Origin: Martinezella rhizogenes
GTDB lineage: Bacteria > Pseudomonadota > Alphaproteobacteria > Rhizobiales > Rhizobiaceae
Assembly: GCF_000799715.1 (NCBI RefSeq)
Contig: NZ_JUHG01000018.1
Span: 248,001-312,000, forward strand
Direction of reading: 5' to 3'
Length of the DNA stretch: 64,000 bases
Shown: one piece after another, positions 48,426 to 57,317 of the stretch
How the letters are laid out: each line of letters starts with the position of its first letter
Position numbering within the stretch: position 1 is the stretch's first letter
The notes under the pieces: generated by a model
Databases searched by the model: none
What the model saw: only the letters and a program-made list of their open reading frames with translations
Told to the model about the DNA's origin: nothing
Made by a program: the position numbers and the translations under genes

Positions 48426-49007
48426 ATGTTGGATGAATTGAAAGTGCTGCCCCTGACGTCGGATCGCTGGAACGATTTCGAAACGCTCTTCGGGCCGAGC
48501 GGCGCCTGCTATGGTTGCTGGTGCACCTATTTCCGCATTCCGACATCCGACCGTAAGACGATGGATGGCAATGCCAAAAAGGCGTTCATGCAGGCGAGGG
48601 TCGCCGCCGGTCCGTCGCTCGGCATTCTCGGCTATATCGGTGAACGGCCAGTCGCCTGGGCGCAGGTCGGTCCGCGCTCGGAACTGCCGCAGTGGAACTC
48701 CCCGAAAACCGTGTCACGGCCGATCGAGCCGGCCGATGCCGAAGACGCCTCCGTCTGGGCCGTCAGCTGCTTCTTCATGAATTCGCGCGATCGCGGCAAG
48801 GGATATAGCCATCGCATGCTGTCGGAGGCGGTGAATTTCGCCAAGGCCTCCGGCGCGCGTATTCTGGAAGGCTGTCCGATCGAACGGACGAAACAGTCGA
48901 AATCCGTCGGCCTCTATGTCGGCTCGCTCAGCATATTCGAGGCCGCCGGATTTTCCGAAGTGGCGAAACGAAAGGATGGGCGACCCTTGATGCGCCTCAT
49001 TCTCTGA
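48426..49007 (+). CDS. GNAT-family N-acetyltransferase
   Basis: A 193-residue protein with the GNAT core. ASVWAVSCFFMNSRDRGKGY carries the acetyl-CoA loop (RDRGKGYSHRML) at about 120-135, and LYVGSLSIFEAAGFSEVAKR is the C-terminal strand-helix. The N-terminal GACYGCWCTYFRIP, with three Cys, is typical of a subgroup of unknown substrate. GGAGGGG lies just before the ATG. It is divergent from dinB, with 81 bases between starts. Confidence 0.88.
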   Translation: MLDELKVLPLTSDRWNDFETLFGPSGACYGCWCTYFRIPTSDRKTMDGNAKKAFMQARVAAGPSLGILGYIGERPVAWAQVGPRSELPQWNSPKTVSRPIEPADAEDASVWAVSCFFMNSRDRGKGYSHRMLSEAVNFAKASGARILEGCPIERTKQSKSVGLYVGSLSIFEAAGFSEVAKRKDGRPLMRLIL

Positions 49008-49024
49008 TGGCGCCGCGGCTGTGG

Positions 49025-49678
49025 TCAGCGGGCGATATGGGCGTGGATCAATGGCGCGGCTTCAGCCCAGTCGTTCGTCTGGGGAATATCGGCGGCCACG
49101 GTTGGAGCCATGCGATGCACGATCGAATCCGGCTTCAGATTGATCAGAAGGCAGCTTTCGACATGGTCGCGAACCGAATGCAGATTATGCGCCATGTCAT
49201 CCACGAAGGCGACGGGGAGGGGGCGAGCGCCGTGCAGGGTCTGCACGATCGGCCCCTTCGGCTGCAGCGAGGCGATGAGCGGATAGGCAAGGCCGAGCCG
49301 GTCGAGAAGGCGGCGGCGCTGGGCCCAGAATTGCGGCGGCATGGCGGTGAGGAACACGACGTCGGCGTCCCTCGAGAAATCGCCGAGGGCCTCGACGACA
49401 CGGTCGAGCGGCGTCTGCCACTGTTCCTGCGCTTCGAAAAAAGCCTCGATCAGGCGATGGACGTCCTTTTCCTCCAGAGCCGCGCCATTGGTCTTCGAAA
49501 TGATATTGCCGGTCAACCGGAAAGAACGCGGCAGGAATTCATGGCCCTCGGCATCGAGAAAGACCAGGAAAGGCGCAAAAAAATGCAGCACCACATCATC
49601 GACATCGCAGACGACCAGCGGCCGGTCTCCCAGGCGGACATGCGACATATCCAGTTCGATCGGAGCGTCCATCGTCAA
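49025..49678 (-). CDS. HAD-like hydrolase
   Basis: A 217-residue protein with the HAD nucleophile motif VCDVDDVVL (first Asp about residue 25), a motif II region FLTAMP and a motif III/IV region ending VAFVDDMAHNL. It has a helical cap between them. The substrate is unknown. Its first codons overlap the last codons of the DUF3572 gene (ATGA), so the two are co-translated. Confidence 0.85.
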   Translation of the reverse strand: MTMDAPIELDMSHVRLGDRPLVVCDVDDVVLHFFAPFLVFLDAEGHEFLPRSFRLTGNIISKTNGAALEEKDVHRLIEAFFEAQEQWQTPLDRVVEALGDFSRDADVVFLTAMPPQFWAQRRRLLDRLGLAYPLIASLQPKGPIVQTLHGARPLPVAFVDDMAHNLHSVRDHVESCLLINLKPDSIVHRMAPTVAADIPQTNDWAEAAPLIHAHIAR

Positions 49679-49983
49679 TATTCTCCCGAGGAGAGGCCGG
49701 GCGGTGAAAAATGCGCCGCAGCAGCCATAACAGTCTCCGGCGCCATTCCGCTTGCCTCACTGAAAGCGAGCAAGGTCGGCTCGTGGTTCATCAGGAAATC
49801 CAGCATGCCCGCAAGAAAGGCCGGTTCGTTGATGGCGTTGCGCACCTGTGCCGGTTCGACGCCGGTCAGGGCCAGGAAGCGGCCGAACATATCCGGCTCG
49901 TTGGCGAGCCAGCCAAGTACCGCGATCGCAGTCTCCTGCGGATCGGCGGCCGCCTTCTTGGAGTTCTTGAAGTTACTTTGCAT
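49675..49983 (-). CDS. DUF3572 family protein
   Basis: A 102-residue helical protein whose core (ETAIAVLGWLANEPDMFGRF and LDFLMNHEPTLLAF) matches DUF3572, a family restricted mainly to Rhizobiales, always near divK. Function is unknown. It starts close to an AGGTAA palindrome and is transcribed away from divK. Confidence 0.88.
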   Translation of the reverse strand: MQSNFKNSKKAAADPQETAIAVLGWLANEPDMFGRFLALTGVEPAQVRNAINEPAFLAGMLDFLMNHEPTLLAFSEASGMAPETVMAAAAHFSPPGLSSGEY

Positions 49984-49989
49984 TTTGAG

Positions 49990-50002
49990 AGGTAAGTTAC
50001 CT
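49990..50002. promoter_or_regulatory. 13-base palindrome in the DUF3572/divK divergent region
   Basis: AGGTAA-G-TTACCT lies seven bases upstream of the DUF3572 start. On the minus strand part of it also serves as ribosome-binding site. I see no full CtrA box (TTAA-N7-TTAA) in the 130 bases before divK. Confidence 0.35.
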
Positions 50003-50114
50003 ATTTTTCAACCAAATGCCGCTAATGTCCGATTCAAATATTTTTGGAATCGATTTGTCGCGACCTTATATTTTCAGCAAGTGGATGCAATACCGAATGC
50101 AGGGACAGCTCTCC

Positions 50115-50486
50115 ATGCCTAAGCAAGTGATGATTGTAGAAGACAACGAGCTGAATATGAAGCTCTTTCGCGATCTGATCGAGGCGTCAGGCTACACCAC
50201 GATCCAGACGCGGAACGGCATGGAAGCCCTTGATCTGGCTCGTAAACACCGCCCGGACCTGATCCTGATGGACATCCAGCTTCCCGAAGTTTCGGGGCTG
50301 GAAGTGACGAAATGGCTGAAGGAGGATGACGATTTGCACGTCATTCCGGTGATCGCGGTTACCGCCTTTGCGATGAAGGGTGACGAAGAGCGCATCCGCC
50401 AGGGCGGCTGCGAAGCCTACGTCTCGAAGCCAATCTCCGTTCCGAAATTCATAGAGACCATCAAGACTTATCTGGGCGACGCCTGA
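50115..50486 (+). CDS. divK: Cell-cycle response regulator DivK
   Basis: A 123-residue single-domain receiver. The acidic pocket (Glu9, Asp10), the phosphorylated Asp53 (LILMDIQLP), Thr83-like switch (VTAFAMKGDEE) and Lys104-like KPIS are all present. In alphaproteobacteria DivK links the DivJ/PleC kinases to CtrA control of the cell cycle and polarity. The start at 50115 (MPKQVMIVED) is the conserved one; the frame extends upstream without features. pleD follows after 16 bases. Confidence 0.97.
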   Translation: MPKQVMIVEDNELNMKLFRDLIEASGYTTIQTRNGMEALDLARKHRPDLILMDIQLPEVSGLEVTKWLKEDDDLHVIPVIAVTAFAMKGDEERIRQGGCEAYVSKPISVPKFIETIKTYLGDA

Positions 50487-50502
50487 GCGTGGGGAAAGAC
50501 CG

Positions 50503-51876
50503 ATGACCGCGCGCATCCTGGTAGTTGACGACATCCCCGCCAATGTGAAGCTTCTCGAAGCGCGGCTGCTGGCGGAGTATTTCGAGGTGCTGACCGCCGA
50601 GGATGGCTTGAAGGCGCTGGCCATCTGCGACAGCACGCAGGTCGATCTCGTCTTGCTCGACATCATGATGCCCGGCATGGATGGTTTCGACGTCTGCGAG
50701 CGGTTGAAGTCCGATCCGCGCACCTCGCATATCCCCGTCGTCATGGTCACCGCGCTGGATCAGCCGACCGACCGCGTGCGTGGGCTGAAAGCCGGTGCCG
50801 ACGATTTCCTGACCAAGCCGGTGAACGACCTGCAGCTTATCTCGCGCGTCAAAAGCCTGTTGCGCCTGAAGACGCTGAGCGACGAGCTGCGGATGCGCAA
50901 CGAGACGGCCCGCAATTTCGGCATCGAGGATCTGCTGCGCCTGGGGGATGGCCGCGTTGACGAAACTGGCCAAGTCCTCCTGGTCGATGGCCGGGCCAAT
51001 TCACAGGAGCGCATCATCCGCGCCCTGAAACCGATCGCCCAGGTGACGGCAACCTCCGATCCGCAGGCCGCCTTGTTCGAGGCTGCGGAAAAGCCGTTCG
51101 AGCTCGTCATCGTCAACTCCAATTTCGACGATTACGACCCGTTGCGGCTTTGCTCACAGCTTCGCTCGCTGGAGCGCACGCGCTTCCTGCCGGTGCTGCT
51201 GGTGACGGAGCAGGGGGCTGACGAGATGATCGTCCGGGCGCTCGACCTCGGCGTCAATGACTATATCGTCCGGCCCCTGGATCCGAACGAGCTGGTTGCT
51301 CGCAGCCTGACGCAGATCCGCCGCAAGCGTTATAATGATCGTTTGCGTGCCAGCATGCAGCACACGATCGAGCTTGCCGTCACCGACGCGCTCACGGGCC
51401 TCAACAACAGGCGCTATCTCGACAATCACCTGAAGATCCTGTTCAACCGCTCGCTGGCGCGGGGCCGGCCGCTCTCGATCCTGATCACCGACATCGACCG
51501 CTTCAAGCTGGTGAACGATACCCATGGCCATGACGCGGGCGATGAAGTCCTGAAGGAATTTGCCGCTCGTATCCGCTCCACCGTGCGCGGTGCTGACCTG
51601 GCCTGCCGTTATGGCGGCGAGGAGTTCGTCGTGGTGATGCCGGATACGCCTCCCGAGGTTGCCGCCGTCGTTGCCGAGCGTCTGCGCGCGGCGGTGGAAA
51701 CCGTGCCAGTCACGCTGCGGGAAACGGGCGCCGCGCTCAACATCACCGCTTCATTCGGCATTTCGTCCCGCCTGGAAACCATAGAGACGCCCGAGCAGTT
51801 GATGAAGCAGGCTGACCTTGCCCTTTATGAAGCCAAGAAGGCAGGCCGCAATCGGGTCGTTGCCGCGGCCGCCTGA
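50503..51876 (+). CDS. pleD: PleD diguanylate cyclase response regulator
   Basis: A 457-residue protein with receiver 1 (phospho-Asp53 in LVLLDIMMPG), receiver 2 (about 153-275) and a GGDEF domain (about 290-455). The catalytic GGEEF is at 371-375 and the inhibitory I-site RGAD (362-365) sits five residues before it, so c-di-GMP feedback is expected. Receiver 2 has VNSNFDDYD where the phospho-Asp should be, so it acts as a dimerising adaptor, as known for Caulobacter PleD. It is co-transcribed with divK. Confidence 0.97.
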   Translation: MTARILVVDDIPANVKLLEARLLAEYFEVLTAEDGLKALAICDSTQVDLVLLDIMMPGMDGFDVCERLKSDPRTSHIPVVMVTALDQPTDRVRGLKAGADDFLTKPVNDLQLISRVKSLLRLKTLSDELRMRNETARNFGIEDLLRLGDGRVDETGQVLLVDGRANSQERIIRALKPIAQVTATSDPQAALFEAAEKPFELVIVNSNFDDYDPLRLCSQLRSLERTRFLPVLLVTEQGADEMIVRALDLGVNDYIVRPLDPNELVARSLTQIRRKRYNDRLRASMQHTIELAVTDALTGLNNRRYLDNHLKILFNRSLARGRPLSILITDIDRFKLVNDTHGHDAGDEVLKEFAARIRSTVRGADLACRYGGEEFVVVMPDTPPEVAAVVAERLRAAVETVPVTLRETGAALNITASFGISSRLETIETPEQLMKQADLALYEAKKAGRNRVVAAAA

Positions 51877-51878
51877 TC

Positions 51879-52380
51879 CGAAATGATGCCGTCCCGGATC
51901 TGGTACCCTTCAATATCCATGGGCATTTCGGGGTTTTGAACAACAATCAAAAATTTAGAACCATGCTTCCACAATTATATGCACACTAATTTCTGCCGCA
52001 GAATAAACGTTATAATTGCTGTATAATCTGACCGAAATGCTTGGCTGCCGGCAATGACCCAATGCCCGATAACGTATTGTACACGATATGCTTGATGGCT
52101 CTGAAATCGAACGGGTGAAAAACCATGAGGACGCCACTCATAATATGCCTGTCACCATAGTATGAAATTGTACTTAAATATCTCCCGTTCGAATTTGCTA
52201 TGTATACGCTAATTATCTCTTCGTTTTTCGGATGTACTCGCTTCGGGATTGTTATCTTTTCTATGGATGAAATTGGGTAAAAGCGGGAATTTTAACCATT
52301 CGGCCAGAGCAGAATTTTTTATCATTAAGAATTTGTTGATTTTCTTTTGATTTCGCGCAAATTTAGTCCCGTACAGAGAT
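51879..52380. other. AT-rich intergenic region after pleD
   Basis: About 500 bases with composition far AT-richer than the rest of the window, multiple stops in all frames and no supported gene. It may be a decayed insertion or a regulatory region for the RNA that follows. A weak promoter (TTGATT 52347-52352, TACAGA 52372-52377) is at its right end. Confidence 0.4.
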
Positions 52381-52548
52381 AACCCGAGAGGGTTTTGAGA
52401 ATACCCCATGATGCTCAGGTCCGCCGCATCTCCTGGGTCGTGGGGTCGGTCGGCTGGCAGGCAATTTCAAGCGGTTCCTCGTGCCGTTTTGCAGGCTAGC
52501 CGGCCCCCAATTTAAAACGCCGCTCTTCCTTTGGGAGGCGGCGTTTTT
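52381..52548 (+). ncRNA. Candidate structured small RNA
   Basis: Successive hairpins are visible. AACCC-GAGA-GGGTT (52381-52394). CCCCATGA/TCGTGGGG (52404-52411 and 52438-52445) stacked on CTCAGG/CCTGGG. An 11-bp helix GGTCGGCTGGC/GCTAGCCGGCC (52448-52458 and 52495-52505) with an inner loop exposing TTCCTC, complementary to ribosome-binding sites. The last element is an intrinsic terminator. Several pairs are G-U on this strand and would be A-C mismatches on the other, so the plus strand is favoured. The 5' end is approximate. I cannot name an Rfam family. Confidence 0.6.
52514..52548 (+). terminator. Intrinsic terminator of the candidate small RNA
   Basis: AAAACGCCGC pairs with GCGGCGTTTT (10 bp), with a smaller CTTCC/GGGAG helix inside, and is followed by T-rich TTTTTCTTT. 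A textbook terminator on the plus strand. Confidence 0.9.
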
Positions 52549-52642
52549 CTTTGGCCTTAAATATCAGCGAGATGCGTTTTAGGATCCCCTGATCGTCGGC
52601 GCCCTCGTGACGTTTTGCACAGGAAAGCGGGTCCGAAAAGAG

Positions 52643-52673
52643 AAAGGCGCTAACCTTGCGGTTGCGCCTTTTT
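52643..52673. terminator. Terminator downstream of rpmG
   Basis: AAAGGCGC, a bulged T, AACC, loop TTGC, then GGTT-GCGCCTTT and TTTC. It would end transcripts in both directions: rpmG from the right, any read-through from the left. Confidence 0.75.
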
Positions 52674-52696
52674 CTGTAACCAGAAGTTTAGGAAAC

Positions 52697-52864
52697 TTAC
52701 TTGATCTTCGTTTCCTTGAACTCGACGTGCTTCCTAGCAACCGGGTCGTACTTGGTCTTCGTCATCTTGTCCGTCATCGTACGGCTGTTCTTCGTCGTAA
52801 CGTAGAAGAAACCGGTGTCGGCCGTCGACAGCAGCTTGATCTTGATAGTGGTAGCCTTGGCCAT
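52697..52864 (-). CDS. rpmG: 50S ribosomal protein L33
   Basis: A 55-residue ribosomal protein read on the minus strand: MAKATTIKIKLLSTADTGFF then YVTTKNSRTMTDKMTKTKYD, ending KETKIK. This is the L33 pattern of alphaproteobacteria, which lacks the zinc-binding Cys of the C+ type. Near the large-subunit E-site. It is flanked by a terminator on its 3' side and lies 97 bases from the MFS gene upstream. Confidence 0.97.
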   Translation of the reverse strand: MAKATTIKIKLLSTADTGFFYVTTKNSRTMTDKMTKTKYDPVARKHVEFKETKIK

Positions 52865-52960
52865 GGTCGTCCTGCCTTTAAGAAAAATGAAAGCCGTGGA
52901 CGGCCAGTGCGGAGGTCCACGGCAAATTCTGGCGCGAAACTACAAATCGCGCCCAAAAAG

Positions 52961-54145
52961 TCAACCCCTCTTGCCCATGAAAAGCAGCCGTATCCCCGAA
53001 AGCAGGACATAAAGGCCGAAGAAAAAGGCGATCGCCCAGGCAAAACCACTGGGGCTGGCGATATCCATGGCGGTGCCGACGGTCGGAGGCCCAAGGACCA
53101 TACCGATCGCATAGCAGAAAACGAACGCGGCATTGGCAGCGACCAGATCAGAGCCCGTCAGGCGCGTTCCGAGGTGGCTGAGGCCTACCGTATACATGCC
53201 GGAGACGCAGCCGCCCCAGAACAGCAGGATGACTGCCAGAAGCATCCAGTTCGAGGCCAGCGAGGGCAGCAGAAGCGCGCCGACGAACCCGATCGTCGCC
53301 ATGATCGACAGCAACGGCCGCTTGTCGTGCATACGGTCGGCAAGCAGCCCAAGCGGGATCTGAAAGATGAAGTTCCCGACGCCCATCACCGTCAGCAGCA
53401 GGGCTGCCTGTGATTCGTTGAAGCCCAGGCGAGTGGCATAGCTGGTGAACAAGGATCCGCCGCCGACGGTCACCGCACCGAACACGAAGACGGCAGCCGT
53501 GGCTGTCGGCACCAGGAAGATGTAGCGGACGAAATGCAGCTCCGGCTTCTCGTCGACGATCGGGCTCTCGTTGCGGGCGATGAAGATCGGTATGGCCGCG
53601 GCGAGAATGATGCAGGCGCCGATGGCAAACGGCATCAGCCCCTCGCTGCCGACCAGCGAGAACAGCAGGGGCCCAGCGGCAAAGCCGAGCGAAAAAACCG
53701 TGGAATAAATGCCGAGCACGAAACCTCGCTTGGAGGGTGGGGAAGCGGCATTGATCCAGAATTCCGACAGGATGAACAGGGTCGTCGTCGAGCCGTGAAA
53801 GATCAGGCGCAACGGAAACCAGAGCCACAGATTATCAGCGTAGTAAAAGCCGAGGGAACTCAGTGCCGACAGCACGACGGCCCATATCATCGTCTGTGTG
53901 ACGCCGAAGCGATGGGCGAGCTTCGTGGTGATCAGAGCCGCGATCACCGCGGCGACCCCCATCATCGCCGTGTTCAGGCCGATCAGGCTCGAGGGAATGC
54001 CGCGTTTTTCCAGGATGATGCTGAGGAGCGGGAGGCCGAGGCCGATGGCGATGCCGACAGCCGAAACGGACGAAATCGCGGCGACGAGCGAAGGCCAGTG
54101 AATTTCTTCGACATGGCCGGCCTTGCCGTTCGTCTGTTCAGTCAT
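52961..54145 (-). CDS. MFS transporter
   Basis: A 394-residue protein with about twelve membrane spans. Motif A-like loops are seen in TTKLAHRFGVTQTM and GLLADRMHDKRPL between spans 2-3 and 8-9. It resembles the YcaD-type drug/solute carriers; substrate unknown. The ATG at 54145 (MTEQTNGKAG) with AAGGA upstream is chosen; the frame extends 51 codons further but those are not MFS-like. Confidence 0.9.
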   Translation of the reverse strand: MTEQTNGKAGHVEEIHWPSLVAAISSVSAVGIAIGLGLPLLSIILEKRGIPSSLIGLNTAMMGVAAVIAALITTKLAHRFGVTQTMIWAVVLSALSSLGFYYADNLWLWFPLRLIFHGSTTTLFILSEFWINAASPPSKRGFVLGIYSTVFSLGFAAGPLLFSLVGSEGLMPFAIGACIILAAAIPIFIARNESPIVDEKPELHFVRYIFLVPTATAAVFVFGAVTVGGGSLFTSYATRLGFNESQAALLLTVMGVGNFIFQIPLGLLADRMHDKRPLLSIMATIGFVGALLLPSLASNWMLLAVILLFWGGCVSGMYTVGLSHLGTRLTGSDLVAANAAFVFCYAIGMVLGPPTVGTAMDIASPSGFAWAIAFFFGLYVLLSGIRLLFMGKRG

Positions 54146-54452
54146 GAATTGATCCTTAGAGCATTTGGCGAACGAATCATTCGCGACGCGGGGGGATAGA
54201 AAGGCACGGCACGGCCAAATCCAGGTGACGGTTCGGCTCTCATGGGATCGGTCGTACCCTCCAGAATGATCCTTTCGACGCCCGGCATGTTCAGACAAGA
54301 AACGCCGCCGATGTCAAGCCGTTGGAGATCAGGCAATTCGCGCGAATCACCAATATGCGATGATTCCATACCGGTCATGACCGACGGCTGTAGCGGCACA
54401 TGCCGACCCTGGCCGGCCGATAAGGCTGGCGATATCCGTTCGAGCGCGGTGT
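54146..54452. other. Intergenic region between the MFS and DUF983 genes
   Basis: About 300 bases with overlapping open frames on both strands, none with a ribosome-binding site or protein-like composition. I see no clear promoter or terminator. Confidence 0.35.
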
Positions 54453-54908
54453 TCAAGAGCGGTTGTTCCCCTGATCCCATTCATCCGGGCTGTCGTCATG
54501 GCCGCCGAAGCCATGCATCCTCAGCGCCCATTGCAGACCGATGACGCCACCCTTGATCGGCTGGATGATGGCCAGCGCGGTGATCACCGTGATCGGCGCC
54601 CAAATGGCGAGATGGACCCATACGGGCAGATGAAAAGCCATATCCGTCATCATAAAACCGCCGACCACGACATGGCCGAGCACAAGGATCACCAGATAAG
54701 GTGGCAGGTCGTCGGCGCGCTGGTGGAATATTTCCTCGCCGCAGGCGGCGCAGCGGTCGACCGGCTTCAGGAAGGCACGGAAGAGCTTGCCCGTGCCGCA
54801 GCGTGGACAGCGGTTCAGTAAGCCGCGCATGATGGAGCGCCCCAGCGGTCGTTCAGCCTCGTCGGGACCGCCATAGCGGATCGTGGAATCGGACGGGCTG
54901 CTCGTCAT
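54453..54908 (-). CDS. DUF983 family membrane protein with zinc ribbon
   Basis: A 151-residue protein. The CPRCG and CAACG pair (about 34-60) forms a zinc ribbon, followed by two membrane spans (about 72-95 and 97-118) and a polar tail. This is the DUF983 pattern, in many alphaproteobacteria next to rnr or cytochrome oxidase genes. Function unknown. It lies 30 bases after rnr on the same strand, so it may share its transcript. Confidence 0.92.
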   Translation of the reverse strand: MTSSPSDSTIRYGGPDEAERPLGRSIMRGLLNRCPRCGTGKLFRAFLKPVDRCAACGEEIFHQRADDLPPYLVILVLGHVVVGGFMMTDMAFHLPVWVHLAIWAPITVITALAIIQPIKGGVIGLQWALRMHGFGGHDDSPDEWDQGNNRS

Positions 54909-54938
54909 GAACGTTTCCTTCCTGCCGGCAGCAGCCGT

Positions 54939-57317
54939 CTATCGGCGGCCGCGCGGTGGCCTTGTTCCCGGTGCCTTGCGCGCCGGACTGGTGTTACGGC
55001 GCGTCGCCTTGTGGAAGGAGCGCATCGCTGTCGGCATGGCGCGGCCGTCGCTCAACATTTCGAAGCGCAGGGCACCGGCAAGCGGGATCGCTTCCACTAG
55101 GCGCACCGTCACGCTGTCGCCGAGGCGAAAGCCGAGCCCGGTCTTTTCACCCGTCAGCGCCTGATGCGCCTCATCATAGATGAAATAGTCGGAGCCGAGC
55201 GTGGATATAGGGATGAAACCATCGGCGCCATAGTCGGGCAGGGTGACAAATAGTCCCGACTTGGTGACGCCGCCGACGCGTGCCTCGAATTCCTCGCCGA
55301 CACGCCCGGCAAGATGATGGGCGATCAGCCGGTCGACTGTTTCGCGCTCGGCCGCCATGGCGCGGCGCTCGAAGGTGGAGATCTCGGCGGCGATATCGTC
55401 GAGCACTGCTTCCTCGTCCGGCGTGATGCCGCCCTCGCCGAAGCCGAGCGAGCCGACAAGGGCGCGATGCACGATCAGGTCCGCATAGCGGCGGATCGGC
55501 GAGGTGAAATGCGCGTACTTCATCAGGTTCAGGCCGAAATGCCCGATATTGTCGGGGCTGTAGATTGCCTGGCTCTGCGAGCGCAGCACCATCTCGTTGA
55601 CCATGGTCTGGTGCGGCGTGCCCTCGGCCTTTGCCAGGATGCCGTTGAAGCTGTTGGCGCGGACATTGCCGCCCTTGGCAAGCGTGATGTCGAGTGTAGC
55701 GAGAAATTCGCGCAGCACTTCCTGCTTGGCAAGTGTCGGGCCGTCATGGATGCGATAGATGAGCGCCTGCTTCTTTTTCTCCAGCGTCTCGGCGGCGGCG
55801 ACGTTCGCCTGGATCATCATTTCTTCGATGAGCTTATGGGCGTCGAGACGCGGCGGCACGATGACGCGATCGACCGTGCCATCCGGCTTCAGCTGGATCT
55901 TGCGTTCCGGCATGTCGAGTTCGAGCGGCTGACGCCGTTCGCGGCCACGCTGCATGATCTTGTAGGCGTGCCACAGCGGCTTCAGGATGGGCTCCAGCAT
56001 CGGCCCGGTCTTGTCGTCCGGCTGGCCATCGATCGCCGCCTGCGCCTGCTGATAGGACAGCTTGGCGGCACTCTTCATCATGATGCGATGAAAGGTGTGG
56101 CCGGCTTTCCGGCCTTCCTTGGAAAAGACCATCCGCACGGCAAGGGCAGGGCGGTCGACGCCTTCCTTGAGCGAGCAGAGATCGTTGGAGATGCGCTCGG
56201 GCAACATCGGCACGACGCGGTCCGGGAAATAGACCGAATTGCCGCGCTTCTGGGCCTCGCGATCCAGCGCCGACTTGGGGCGCACATACCAGGAGACGTC
56301 GGCGATGGCGACGGTGATGATCACGCCGTCCGGATTGTCGGGTGACGGGTCCATTTCGGCATAGACGGCGTCATCATGGTCCTTGGCATCGGCCGGATCG
56401 ATGGTGATCAGCGGCAGGCTGCGCCAATCCTCGCGATGCGACATGGTAGCGGGCTTGGCTGCGTCCGCCTCGGCGGTGACGGCCTGCGGGAAAACATGCG
56501 GAATGCCATGTGCATAGATGGCGATCATCGAGATCGCCTTTTCCGATGCGACCGAGCCGACGATCGACAGAACCTTGGCGCGCGGCAGGCCGAAACGGCC
56601 GAGACGGGCCACTTCGACCTCGACCAGATCGCCGTCCTTGGCATCGCCGGTATATTCCGGATCGATTACCATTTCCTCGCCGCGCCGCTGGATCGGCATC
56701 AGCCGTCCGCCGCCGCCCGGTGTCTCGCGGAAGACACCCATGGACGCGCCCTGGCGCTTGTCGATGACCTTGATGATGCGGGCGGTATAGGCAGGGCCGC
56801 CGCGATCGACGGCCGAAAAGATCTTGGCGAGGATGCGGTCACCCATGCCGGCGACGGGCGCCTTGCCCTTGCCGTTGCGGCCGGCTGGCGAAGAAGACTG
56901 TTTGATCATCACGGCCGGAGCCACGCCGTTTTCTTCCGGCCACTCGGTCGGGCGGCCGATCAGGCTGCCGTCCTTGTCGCGCGTGGTGATATCGAGAACA
57001 GCGATCGGCGGCAGTGCGCCGGGGCGGATGAGCGACTTGCGGCTCTTCTGCACCATGCCGTCCTGTTCAAGCTCGCGCAGGAGGCTCTTGAGTTCGATGC
57101 GGGCCTCGCCCTTCAGCCCGAAAGCCTTGGCAAGTTCCCGCTTGGACGCTTGTTGGGGATGATCGGCGATGAAGCGCAGGAGAACCTCGCGCGGCGGCAG
57201 GACGCCGTGGATGATCGCCATCATCGGCTCTGCATCGCCGCTGTTTTTCGTCACGCGGCCAACCTTGCCGGAGCGTTGCTCCGGCGATGAATTTCTGCCG
57301 CGTGGTTCTCTGCTCAC
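54939..57317 (-). CDS. rnr: Ribonuclease R
   Basis: A 792-residue 3'-5' exoribonuclease that degrades structured RNA. It has an N-terminal winged-helix region (about 35-95), cold-shock domains (about 105-270), an RNB catalytic domain (about 285-620) with DPADAKDHDDAVYAE holding the metal aspartates, and an S1 domain (about 665-755, VTKSGLFVTLPDYGADGFIP). A basic tail closes the protein. The GTG start overlaps the topA stop (GTGA), so it is coupled to topA; an internal ATG pair at residue 32 is an alternative. Confidence 0.95.
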   Translation of the reverse strand: MSREPRGRNSSPEQRSGKVGRVTKNSGDAEPMMAIIHGVLPPREVLLRFIADHPQQASKRELAKAFGLKGEARIELKSLLRELEQDGMVQKSRKSLIRPGALPPIAVLDITTRDKDGSLIGRPTEWPEENGVAPAVMIKQSSSPAGRNGKGKAPVAGMGDRILAKIFSAVDRGGPAYTARIIKVIDKRQGASMGVFRETPGGGGRLMPIQRRGEEMVIDPEYTGDAKDGDLVEVEVARLGRFGLPRAKVLSIVGSVASEKAISMIAIYAHGIPHVFPQAVTAEADAAKPATMSHREDWRSLPLITIDPADAKDHDDAVYAEMDPSPDNPDGVIITVAIADVSWYVRPKSALDREAQKRGNSVYFPDRVVPMLPERISNDLCSLKEGVDRPALAVRMVFSKEGRKAGHTFHRIMMKSAAKLSYQQAQAAIDGQPDDKTGPMLEPILKPLWHAYKIMQRGRERRQPLELDMPERKIQLKPDGTVDRVIVPPRLDAHKLIEEMMIQANVAAAETLEKKKQALIYRIHDGPTLAKQEVLREFLATLDITLAKGGNVRANSFNGILAKAEGTPHQTMVNEMVLRSQSQAIYSPDNIGHFGLNLMKYAHFTSPIRRYADLIVHRALVGSLGFGEGGITPDEEAVLDDIAAEISTFERRAMAAERETVDRLIAHHLAGRVGEEFEARVGGVTKSGLFVTLPDYGADGFIPISTLGSDYFIYDEAHQALTGEKTGLGFRLGDSVTVRLVEAIPLAGALRFEMLSDGRAMPTAMRSFHKATRRNTSPARKAPGTRPPRGRR

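Noticed and set aside
54242..54544. A 100-codon plus-strand frame between the MFS and DUF983 genes
   Set aside because: No start signal, Ser/Arg/Pro-rich composition, and it runs into the DUF983 gene on the other strand.
55314..56345. A 343-codon plus-strand frame inside rnr
   Set aside because: Antisense to the RNB domain of RNase R and without protein-like motifs.
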